Shown here piece after piece: positions 27,101 through 36,065 of a DNA stretch of 64,000 nt (its first letter is position 1; every line of letters begins with the position of its first letter). The DNA comes from Branchiostoma floridae (lineage: Eukaryota > Chordata > Leptocardii > Amphioxiformes > Branchiostomatidae), in NCBI RefSeq assembly GCF_000003815.2, contig NC_049982.1, positions 8,366,542 through 8,430,541 of the forward strand, read 5' to 3'. The position numbers and the translations under genes were made by a program. The notes under the pieces were generated by a model that saw nothing but the letters and a program-made list of their open reading frames with translations, did not search any database and was not told the DNA's origin.

Positions 27101-30100
27101 TCTTCCCCAGGAACTTGAGTCAGAGCGGACCAAACTGATGGAAGACGTGACGGCCAACAAAAGGAAGATGCAGGAACTGGAGGATAACCTTCTCTACAAG
27201 CTCACCAGCACTCAGGTTGGTCTGGATCTTCAGCCAGATATCTGGTGTTGTTTGATAGAAGATAGTATTATTACATTCATTTTGGTAATTGGGGCTTTGA
27301 GCTGCAAGTTGCAGGTATGTTATCAAAGTCAATGGCTTGTTTTGGTCCAGATGCAATGTTACAAGCTTCTGCACCACCATATAGTGTTTGGTTCTCTTGT
27401 TCTCAAGTACTTCAATGATTGCTTTCCTCCTACAGGGCTCCCTTGTTGAAGATGAGTCCCTCATCACAGTGCTGGCTGTCACCAAGGAAACAGCAGCTGA
27501 GGTCAGTGAAAAGCTGATTGTCGCAGCAGACACGGAGATCAAGATCAACGAGGCCAGAGAGGAGTATCGACCTGGTATGGTTTAGCCCTCTGTAACGTAA
27601 CTTGCAAACATGATTTACTACTGATACTGATTGCTACTGATTTATATAGCGGTGCTTTGGCATGACACACCAGCTTGAAAATTTCCTCCAGCACTGACTG
27701 AAGAACTTTGCTGTATTTCTGCTCAGTTGCCACCCAAGGTAGCATCCTGTACTTCCTGATCACGGAGATGAGCATGGTGAACTGTATGTACCAGACCTCC
27801 CTCAGGCAGTTCCTGGGCATCTTTGATCTCTCCCTGCATAGGTAAGATCACAGTCATGGAATACAATTGAAACTACAGTGTTAAACACAAAAGCATGATA
27901 CTGGCCCAGGGGGATGCTGGATACCTAGCGAGATGGTAAATGTTGTAAAAGATGAAACATATCCATACTAGAAAGGCAACATTTTTGCAAAAATGCATCT
28001 GTTTTCCCTGTTGCCTTTTGTCAAGCTACTCGCACACAATATCATACTATTATTTATGCTTGCCCTAGAGTATTGTGTATAAAGAAAAAATTGCCCATAT
28101 TTTCTGAACAGCTAATATTTAACATTAAAGCTCTGATTGGCTACTGACAGAAGAAGAAAGGAAAAAAACACATGCAAAACAATACATTTGTCCCTACTGG
28201 GGAAAACATATTAATAATAATGATTAATGTTTTTCATCTTCAGCAAATGCCATGCTTGTCAGGATATAGACAATCTCCCTGATAACTAGAACTTTTAATT
28301 GTTAAGTTCTGTAGCAGGCAATTGCTTGCAAACAACTGTATTAGTCTTGCTGCCTTGTCTCTTCAATCACTCTAACCTAAGTCTCTGTCGATCTTTTCCA
28401 ACAGGTCAGACAAGTCTCCAATCCCCGCCAAGCGGATCCACAACGTGATAGACTACCTGTCATTTGCAGTGTTCAGGTACTCGTGCCGGGGTCTGTACGA
28501 GACTCACAAGTTCCTCTTCACGCTGCTGCTGGCTCTGAAGATTGACCTGCAACGTGCTTCCATCTCTCACGATGAGTTCCAGGTTCTCATTAAAGGTGGG
28601 AAATGATGGTGGTACTTGTAGTTACTGAATCAGATACACCATATCTGTGTCCTTGTAGTATTTCATTGTCCTTTTAGTATTTCATAGTTTGATAGTGTGG
28701 ATGAGTTTACCATGCAAGTGTCTGTGTCATTTTTTGCATCCATAGGCAAGTTTGGGTCAATATCCAAAGAAAGCATGACCGAAATTCTTATGTGCGGTAT
28801 ATATATTAAATTCTAAAGGTAAAAAGCTTATTGAGTTCAATTTTGTTTTAAGCAAAATGCCAAAAAGGCTTGAAGAAGGTACTGGTACACAAAGAATATG
28901 TGTTAGATACAGCTGGATATTGTTTGTACATATATATGATGAACATACCTCCTCTTCTCCACCCGTAGGTGGTGCTGCCCTGGACCTGAATGCCGTGCAG
29001 CCCAAGCCGTGCAAGTGGATCCTGGACATGACCTGGCTCAACCTGGTGGAGCTCAGCAAGCTGCCAAAGTTCTCTGACGTACTCAACCAGGTAAGAAATA
29101 TGGGTCTCCATAAAGTTCTCTCAGTCCACATGGTGACTGATTGACATTGCAGAATTTGTTGTTACATTCAAATCAACATGTCTTCATAACCCTGTCCAAG
29201 ACCATATGGATCATCATGTTTAGATAGTCCCTATCTTGACCTTGACTACTGTAGTCCATTTCTACACATCAAGGAAATGTATGTAAGTTAAAATTAGATT
29301 GTATCATTGCTGTTTCATTGTATCAGAGCTGTTTCATTGAAGGGACACAAACTGTCATCCTTCTCAAAGTTTATGATGGCCACTTTGTTGAAGTCAACTG
29401 ATATTTATACCACAACAATTGATGCTTTTAATCTTGCTTTGCAACAGATCCCTCGTAACGAGAAGGGGTGGAAGGTCTGGTTTGACAAGGATGCTCCCGA
29501 GGAGGAAACCCTCCCAGATGGCTACGAGGTCTCCCTCAACACCTTTCAGAAACTGCTCATTGTCAGGTATGAGAGGAGATTTGCACCAATCTGCTTAACA
29601 GCACCTTTCACAAAATATAATGAGGAGGCATTAATTCTTCAATATTTATGCTCATACAATTCTGTTTGGCAGTTTGCCTACAGATTTCCTGATACAGTGT
29701 TAATGCTTTGATGTCAAGGCCGATAGACCGTTGAGGTGAGGTGAGGTCAAGGCCTCTTGTGTACAGTACTTTGCCATAACTTTTTGATGGGATGGCAAAA
29801 ACTACACCTGTGGATACACCACAATACATAGACTGGGTACTTTGTGAGAAAAGGTATCAAAGTAATAGTTGTTAATGCTCTTGAAAATGTAACACAAAAT
29901 CAAAACTTCAATCCTTCCCACAGATGCTGGTGCCCTGACCGTACCCTCCCCCAGGCCCGTAAGTACATTGCTGACTCCATGGGAGCTCGGTACGCCGAGC
30001 CTGTCATCCTGAACCTGAAGGAGACCTGGGAGGAGAGCGACAACCGTGTGCCACTCGTGTGCTTTCTGTCCATGGGCTCCGACCCAACCAACCAGATCGA

Positions 30101-33100
30101 GGCCCTGGCTAAACAACTCAAGCTCAGTATGTCTTCCAATGCATTGCTTTCATCACCATGAAAAAACTTATATAAAGATATAAATACATTATTAAGATAC
30201 AAATACGTTCTTAAGATATAAATAGACTAAAGGAGCCCTGATGGGGTTTCTTGTACTGCATAGGTTTTTCAGTTTCTGAGATTAAAAGGTGATAAAATTG
30301 TAATCATCGCCTGTTCAATTTTCATATCAAGAACTTTGTGTCCTATTTTGCAGGTTGCCAGGCCATCTCTATGGGCCAGGGCCAGGAGGTCCATGCCCGT
30401 CGACTGTTGAACCAGTGCATGGCGCAGGGCGGCTGGGTGCTGCTGCAGAACTGCCATCTGGGTCTGGAGTTCATGGACGAGCTGCTGGAGACCATCACCA
30501 CCCACGAGCCCATCCACGAGGCCTGCCGGGTCTGGATCACCACAGAGGTCCACCCCAAGTTCCCCATCAGCCTGCTGCAGGTAGGCACTACCACAGGGAC
30601 AATACCTTTTCTTTTATGCTAAGTGCTTTATTTCATATCAGGTATCATTGAGAGGGAGATACATTGATCTCTAGTCTAGTTCCAAGAGCATTCATTTAGC
30701 AGCTAAAATATGTAATATACAGGAGTATAACAAACAAAACAATTTTACAGTCCTGGAAAACACAGTAATATCTTTGTTGCCAAACATATTCTACTTTCCC
30801 TTAGTTATTGTAAGTTATACTATTGTCCTTGACAATTATGTATATTTGGATTTTGTGAGATGAAAAAGTTACCTGAAACAGATGTGTACATTTCATCCAG
30901 TGAAATTACTAATCTAAACCTACTGGTCCACTAATGTCATAATGACTTTGTCACAAATGTACCTTCAGTGAATCAAGTACCAACAAACATGTTCCAGCAG
31001 ATACACAGGTGCATCCTGATTGTTCTCCCTCTTTGACTTTCTTTAGGCATCAATCAAGTTCACCAACGAGCCCCCTCAGGGTCAGAGGGCAGGCTTGAAG
31101 AGGACCTATGTCGGCCTGTCCCAGGACCAGCTGGACATCAGCAATGCCCCCCAGTGGAAGCCCATGCTGTATGGAGTGGCCTTCCTACACTCTGTGGTGC
31201 AGGTCAGGAAGCTCTGTTTGTCAGCTACCTGTTTTGTTGGAAAATATCTTAAGTCCTGTTATTGGTTTTGCATAGTAGAGTAATGATAAGGGACAGGAGA
31301 CCAAAAAATAGCTGTTGAATTTATATAAGCATTACTAAGCTACACTGATGTTTCATCGTCACAAAGGCAGGACTGTGAAATGTAACAATGCTTATTAGAC
31401 TCAATGATATATAAAACGGCTGTGTTCCATTACTGACTCTATGCATCTCTTAGGAACGCCGTAAATATGGCCCCCTGGGATGGAACATCCCGTACGAGTT
31501 CAACCAGGCAGACTTCACAGCCAGTGTCCAGTTCGTCCAGAACCACCTGGATGACATGGATCCCAAAAGGGTACTCCAACATCTTTATTTGGCCCAGTTG
31601 TTCTAAGTAATCTTGGCAGTGGCAGTAATCCTGACTATTTGATATATTCAAGTTGAATTTCAAGATTAAGAATAAAAATGTAGAAATTGACACAATTTTG
31701 TCTCTCAATGTTGACTTGGTAAACAGATTTCATAATTGTCATATATGTTTCATTTGACTCTTTTAAGCTGAAGCATCTCATTTGGCTGCTGACATGACAT
31801 GTTTTTTGTCCCCACTTCAGGGTGTATCCTGGAACACTGTGCGCTACATGCTTGGGGAGGTGCAGTATGGTGGCAGGGTCACTGATGACTTTGACAAGCG
31901 TCTTCTCAACACTTATGCTAAGGTATTTGCAGGTCACAACAAGCAGTCTCCTTTCTGACAGGACTTGTTTCGATTGCAAACTGAGCACATTTCAGGGGTT
32001 GGTGTGCATGTGTCGTAGAAAGGTCAGCTGTCTTTTTACCAAAAAGCCTGTCATAAAGCCTTGTCGGTAGGTCGCCACAACCTGTTTGAAAATACTACCA
32101 AAAAATCCTGTGACCAAGCCTTTAACAACTGTTTATGCCAATAATTCTTTCCACAGGTGTGGTTCAATGAGGCCATGTTTGCCGACAGTTTCCAGTACTA
32201 CATCGGCTATAAGATTCCCAAGTGTAAGACTCTGAAGGAGTGTCTGGAGTTCATAGAGGCCCTGCCAGCCGTGGACTCACCAGAGGTGTTCGGACTGCAC
32301 CCAAATGCAGACATCACGTAAGATGCACCAATCCTACATTCTCCCTATCAAAATTACTGGCTGAGATTCTAAATAAGCGTGGAAAGATATGTAAAGAAGT
32401 TAGATCATATCCAAGGGACCATGGTGCTTGGAAGGTACATGAATCAGGTTAAGAAAATGGTGAAATGATGGCAGCACTGTAATTCTGAGTGGATAAAAGG
32501 TGACCAAGTTCAACTTAAGCTGAAGATGACTCATCATTTAAATTCACTCCAGGTACCAGAGTAACACAGCGAAGGACGTACTGGACACCATCATGAGTAT
32601 CCAGCCCAAAGACTCGGGAGGAGGAGGCGGGGAAACCAGGGAGAGCGTGGTGTACCGTCTCGCTGAGGACATGTTGGAGAAAGTGCCTCCTGACTATGTC
32701 CCTCACGAGGTATGAGTTTTAGGACCTGTCTAAAGTAGATAAAATTTTCACCAGTGTTGTTTGGTTTGGTTGTGTTTTGAAGAGTTGTTTTCTTCTTTCC
32801 TTGTCGAGTTGGAAGGTCATTCTCCAGTATTTCTTGACATATACATGTATCGTATCAAAAAGACATTGGACTGTCAGGGTCTGCTCTTATGTCATGAAGG
32901 ACAGGTCATACTGGAAAAGCTATACCTAATGCTAACCTCACTGGTGAATTCCAGATACACAAGGATGATGTGATATGATTATATCAATCTTTCCACACAT
33001 GTTCAATGAGAAAGTGGTGCTTATTGTCACAAATCTTAAAACAGAAGTTCCTAAAGGGTTCTTAAGCAGTAGTGTCTCCTTGCAGGTGAAAGCCCGGCTG

Positions 33101-35174
33101 CAGAAGATGGGAGCCCTGAACTCCATGAACATCTTCCTGCGGCAGGAGATTGACCGCATGCAGCGTGTCATCACGCTCGTCCGCATCACCCTGACCGACC
33201 TGAAGCTGGCTATTGAGGGCACCATCATCATGAGCGAGGTATAAACTAAAGCTGCAAGAGAACCATGTTTCACTTCTTTTTCTTTTCATAATCATCAATA
33301 GAGACAGTGGTTTTAATGTAAAAAAACCTTAATGTAAAAACATTTTTGCCAGAAATGAAAATCAAGGACTGCAACATACTGATAAATACATCTTATATAG
33401 TGTATAAAGAAGACTATTCAATCTCTACAACTGGATAACATTGGGAGATAACTTCCAGACGCTTAGAAGTAACCCGGAATTTTATCCACTCACAGAGATT
33501 GAGTCATCGTTAGATATTGTAATGTCTAACCTTCATCAACTTTCATAAATGTTTCTGACTGCAGAACCTCCGTGATGCCCTTGACAACATGTTTGACGCC
33601 CGTGTGCCAGCCCTGTGGAGGAAGGTGTCCTGGGAGTCCAGCACCCTGGGATTCTGGTTCACCGAGCTGCTGGAGAGGAACGCACAGTTCTCATCATGGC
33701 TGTTCGACGGACGACCTAACACCTTCTGGATGACTGGCTTCTTCAACCCACAAGGTCTGGGAAACGTGTCAATGAATTCTTTAAAAACAAAATCCTCTTT
33801 CAGTACGGTACCTAGATGTTCACAAAAGAAGTGAAATTAAAGTGATAAAGGAGAGCACTAGTTGATTATCCACAAAATGTAGCACAATGATTCAATATTA
33901 GGAAACTAGAATGTCTTGAGTCAAGACAAATCAGAAATTTCATATACTAAGTACATGCTTTTGATGTTCTTTTGGAATTTTGATTCCTGTGCGTCAACAG
34001 GCAGATTCTGTCCTTGAGCTACAAATCCTGACCCTGTTGCTGCCTGTTTTTAATCCACAGGTTTCCTGACTGCTATGAGACAGGAGGTGACCCGAGCCCA
34101 CAAGGGCTGGGCCCTGGATGGCGTCACACTGCATAACGAGATCCTCAAGCAGATGAAGGAGGACATCACCTCCTCTCCTGCGGTGAGTGAAGAAAAAGCC
34201 CTGCTCGGGCTTTAAAATGGAATAGTCCTAAAATGTCTATTTGCCTGGTCTGCAAAATTACTTGCTACTGTATTGTGTTCAAATACAATATCCACCAAGG
34301 GTTTGACAATGTTAGTGTTAAAATACGTCGATAAAGATTAGACATCCAGGTGTATTAGTAAAATAGGCTACATATAAAGCATATAAAGCTCTGTATAGGA
34401 AACCAAATCAGTGGCTCGCAGCTGCCAAGTTTTGAGTTTTTGCAACTAAACGACATCGTTTGAAGAAGGTGTTGGGCATCTGTCTTAAAGGACATAATTC
34501 TGAAAAGCTCCATGCTCATGTCTGTTTGTCCCGTGCTGATGTCAGTGGTTGGTATGTTCGCAGGAGGGTGTGTACATCTACGGGCTGTTCCTGGATGGAG
34601 CCAGTTGGGACCGTAAGAACTGCCGTCTGGCCGAGCCCCAACCTAAGGTGCTGTTCACCCTGCTCCCTGTGGTGCACATGTTTGCTGTCAACTCCACAGC
34701 TCCCAAGGTAAGGTTACAAACCTCAACTAAGGGTCCTGGGTTCAAGTCTTATCTGTATGGGTTCAAGTCTTATCTGTATAAAATAAGTATACATGATGGT
34801 CTCCAGTCAACATGAAAGCTCCCANNNNNNNNNNNNNNNNNNNNNNNNNNNNNNNNNNNNNNNNNNNNNNNNNNNNNNNNNNNNNNNNNNNNNNNNNNNN
34901 NNNNNNNNNNNNNNNNNNNNNNNNCATTGGGCACACAGGATCCCAACCTATACCAGTTTCCAACCTGTATGGTTTATCCTATGTAAACAAAGGTTATTGA
35001 TCGATGGTACATGCGTTATGGTGCACACAGGACCCCAAGCTGTACCAGTGCCCGACCTACAAGAAGCCATGCCGCACAGACCTGACCTACATCACAGTCA
35101 TCCTGATGAGGACAGTCCAGAGCCCGGACCACTGGATCCTCAGGGGAGTCGCTGCTCTGTGTGACATCAAATAA
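124..35174 (+). CDS. DNAH8: Axonemal dynein heavy chain, DNAH5/DNAH8 type (outer arm), 5'-partial, 70 exons in window
   Basis: This gene encodes the motor subunit of the ciliary outer dynein arm. ATP hydrolysis in a ring of six AAA modules drives sliding of axonemal doublets. Seventy exons join in consistent phase to about 3,468 residues ending in CDIK* at 35174. Human DNAH8/DNAH5 are about 4,500-4,700 residues, so roughly the first thousand lie left of the window. Four P-loops are seen: GPAGTGKTE (AAA1, about 7792), GPSGAGKTE (AAA2, about 10641), GEQGTAKT (AAA3, about 13661) and GVGGSGKQS (AAA4, about 17632). The C-terminus ([17 protein letters not shown], then [13 protein letters not shown] and DHWILRG) is diagnostic of the DNAH5/8 class. 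DNAH5 and DNAH8 are vertebrate duplicates, so this may be their single pre-duplication ortholog. Oddities: one base missing in exon 15, and GC donors after exons 8 and 23. Exon coordinates are given in the domain entries. Confidence 0.95.
3095..3128. repeat. Perfect 16-bp inverted repeat with 2-base loop
   Basis: TTAATTAACTTTAATC (3095-3110) is followed by two bases and its exact reverse complement (3113-3128). It lies 35 bases inside dynein intron 8, next to the GC splice donor at 3060. Confidence 0.9.
4886..5060 (+). mobile_element. Degenerate relic of the CAGTCAAACCTGT element family
   Basis: CAGTCAAGCCTATAGATA at about 4892 resembles the terminus CAGTCAAACCTGTCTATAG of the full elements. 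It is followed by GTGGACACTTTTGCAAAAG, GGTGGCCACC and CAAGTCCTTTGGGTGG, decayed versions of the subterminal GCGGCCACC and GTCCCTTG motifs. It lies in dynein intron 12. Confidence 0.45.
5682..5800 (+). mobile_element. tRNA-derived SINE
   Basis: A pol III A-box-like stretch (TGTGGCGCAACGGTGAGAGC) and a B box (GGGTTCAACAC) have tRNA spacing. They are followed by TTGTGCCCTTGGAAAAGGCA, the conserved core found in many deuterostome SINEs. The tRNA part is too degenerate to be functional. It lies in dynein intron 14 in the sense orientation. Confidence 0.65.
7737..12360 (+). other. Dynein AAA1 and AAA2 exons 18-27
   Basis: AAA1 is the main ATPase site. It has Walker [10 protein letters not shown] in exon 18, Walker B within GCFDEFNR in exon 19, and the sensor-I region ITMNPGYAGR across exons 19-20. 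AAA2 has GPSGAGKTE in exon 24 and the acidic segment [17 protein letters not shown] in exon 25. Both P-loops look intact. Exons: 7737-7915, 8281-8468, 8715-8801, 9123-9230, 9475-9609, 9909-10073, 10599-10845, 11246-11487, 11756-11896, 12255-12360. The intron after 10073 begins with GC. Confidence 0.93.
10185..10350 (+). mobile_element. Second degenerate relic of the CAGTCAAACCTGT element family
   Basis: GACCACTTGGCCAATGTGAC, CCACTTTTTGCTGGCCACTT and AATAACCACCTGTCCA echo the subterminal repeats of the 900-bp elements at 19544 and 36558. Termini are not preserved. It lies in dynein intron 23, the intron with a GC donor. Confidence 0.4.
14081..14102 (+). other. Candidate 22-nt micro-exon
   Basis: Inside dynein intron 30, a good acceptor (CAATTCTACAG ending 14080) is followed after 22 bases by a consensus donor GTAAGT at 14103. 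Inclusion would shift the frame, since 22 is not a multiple of three. The constitutive product joins MFQ directly to [10 protein letters not shown] as in vertebrate DNAH5/8. Confidence 0.3.
15791..16120 (+). repeat. Three tandem 110-bp units duplicating the end of a dynein exon and its donor
   Basis: CATCGTAGACAGGTGGGC occurs at 15841, 15951 and 16061, a period of exactly 110. Unit 1 is the real 3' end of exon 34 (exon end 15852). Units 2 and 3 lie in the intron; they match each other over the inner part, and unit 3 diverges at its right end. Each copy keeps the GACAG|GTGGGC donor. Confidence 0.92.
17299..17327 (+). repeat. Interrupted (CA)n microsatellite
   Basis: An imperfect ACACAAACACACACACTCAC run lies in dynein intron 36. 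It has no other apparent content. Confidence 0.85.
18955..19105 (-). mobile_element. tRNA-derived SINE, reverse orientation
   Basis: On the minus strand this reads as a tRNA-like head with B box GGGTTCGAGTC (plus-strand GACTCGAACCC at about 19032), followed by GGAAAGGCACTTCGCACC, a SINE core of the same general type as at 5682. It lies in dynein intron 38. It is old and degenerate. Confidence 0.6.
19544..20447 (+). mobile_element. Non-autonomous TA-flanked DNA transposon, copy A (904 bp)
   Basis: The ends are perfect inverted repeats: CAGTCAAACCTGT at 19544 and ACAGGTTTGACTG ending 20447. Inverted similarity extends to about 27 bp (ATTAGCGGCCAC against CTATAGCGGCCA). It is flanked by TA on both sides (19542-19543, 20448-20449). 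Clusters of GCGGCCACC/GTGGCCAC lie inside both ends. No transposase frame was found. TIR and TA target fit the Tc1/mariner-pogo (Tigger-like) group, but this assignment is inferred. It lies in dynein intron 39. Confidence 0.85.
21226..24392 (+). other. Dynein stalk coiled coil and microtubule-binding domain, exons 41-47
   Basis: Exons 42-43 are Lys/Glu/Ala-rich heptads ([18 protein letters not shown] and following), the outgoing stalk helix. Exons 44-45 hold the microtubule-binding tip, with [19 protein letters not shown], an expected position for DNAH5/8-class stalk heads. Exons 46-47 are the return helix ([20 protein letters not shown]). The stalk carries the doublet-binding site and signals nucleotide state. 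Exons: 21226-21344, 21589-21692, 22069-22245, 22606-22773, 23250-23465, 23847-23984, 24265-24392. Confidence 0.9.
25374..25610 (+). repeat. Two imperfect tandem ~127-bp units
   Basis: CAGTATCAAGGCCTTTGACC at about 25374 recurs as CAGTATCAAGGTCTTGGACC at about 25501, and both units continue to a GCAG(T/C)TCTGTCTCAAA block. The repeat lies in dynein intron 49. Origin unknown. Confidence 0.6.
34825..34924. other. Assembly gap (100 N)
   Basis: A run of exactly 100 N lies in the last intron of the dynein gene, which suggests a placeholder of unknown true length. Just left of it, at 34736-34778, a 21-base segment beginning GGGTTCAAGTC is repeated twice in direct tandem. Just right of it is a copy of the next exon's start. 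Both suggest a collapsed or haplotype-mixed repeat. Confidence 0.97.
34939..34986 (+). pseudogene. Degenerate copy of the start of the last dynein exon
   Basis: Right after the N gap, CACACAG|GATCCCAACCTATACC reads DPNLYQFPT, then stops at TAA 34984-34986. The true last exon at 35031 has the same acceptor (CACACAG) and reads DPKLYQCPT. The copy therefore keeps acceptor, phase and about nine codons. It could be a decayed exon duplication, an alternative truncating last exon, or an assembly artefact at the gap. Confidence 0.6.
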
Positions 35175-36065
35175 AGCAGCCGCCAGCAGTCTACCATTGC
35201 TTCTGTCATGAAATTCACTGGTTTTGGTCTGATTATACAAATTCCCCAAAATGTGTCATTTATCCACAAGTTCTCATGTTATTTCGTTGATGTTACATGA
35301 TATTTTTAACCTCCCAATTCACAGTTCTACTTTGCACTGTTCAGTGAACTGGGTTCTGGGGATGGCCATCCTCTTGCAGTTTATACCATTGCAAAAATGC
35401 TGCTTTGTGCCAAATGTACATGTGATACCTAAGCCATATGAAATGTTTTCATAAAAGTTCTAGTGCTGCAAATATGTTACCCATTTGTGACTACTGTGAC
35501 AAAATTACTTTTCCAGAGAACATATCTACATACGTCTACATACATAAAAGATAGTTGAGATATTCACATGTTTCTAAAAATGGTTCACTATGTACAAGGG
35601 AACACTGCTTTGTACATGAATTACAAAACTGTGACTTTCCATTCTTCATCACATTGCAATAAAAAAAGCATTGTTTTAAAACCCAACAGAACAATGTTGA
35701 TGGTCTGTATTCTGACTCAAAATTTAATGTTCCACTGGTAAAAAATACTAATATCTGTTTTTAGGTAAGACAAAATTCTGAAGTCAGTTCACTTTTAAGT
35801 TAAGACACCTTGATAAACTACATCAATGCTATGAAAAGAAGGCAAGCCACCTAGAAAACAAACTTACAATTCTTTTAGAGGTGGTACGGCCTTTGTAGCA
35901 GGTAGCAGATCTGTCCTGCTTCCAAGCCAAACTGGTCTGTAACCATTTAGCCTGAAAAACTCTTCACATGCTGGGCAGTCAGTACAATCTTAGTTCCAAC
36001 CATAGCTGTCCTTGGTACTGATATGTTACCCTTAAGTGTCCCCTTTTTGTTTGGGTGTACTATGA
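35170..36065 (+). other. Dynein 3' UTR and convergent intergenic space
   Basis: About 0.9 kb separates the dynein stop codon (35172-35174) from the SERGEF stop on the other strand (36066). An AATAAA hexamer at 35658-35663 is the best plus-strand poly(A) signal candidate. Another AATAAA overlaps the stop codon itself and is too close to be the likely signal. No coding segment was recognised. A copy of a dispersed 15-mer (TGTCCTTGGTACTGA) lies at about 36007-36021. Confidence 0.6.

Larger units (their letters stand above)
24615..35174 (+). other. Dynein AAA5, AAA6 and C-terminal domain, exons 48-70
   Basis: AAA5 begins at [19 protein letters not shown] (exon 48). AAA6 and the C-terminal cap follow, through [40 protein letters not shown] and the terminal CDIK. 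Exons: 24615-24786, 25134-25289, 25719-25874, 26188-26277, 26740-26832, 27111-27215, 27436-27574, 27727-27841, 28405-28595, 28969-29090, 29448-29566, 29924-30126, 30354-30580, 31047-31202, 31454-31570, 31821-31922, 32157-32317, 32553-32709, 33086-33238, 33565-33754, 34061-34182, 34564-34707, 35031-35174. The intron before the last exon contains an N gap and a degenerate copy of the last exon's start. Confidence 0.92.
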
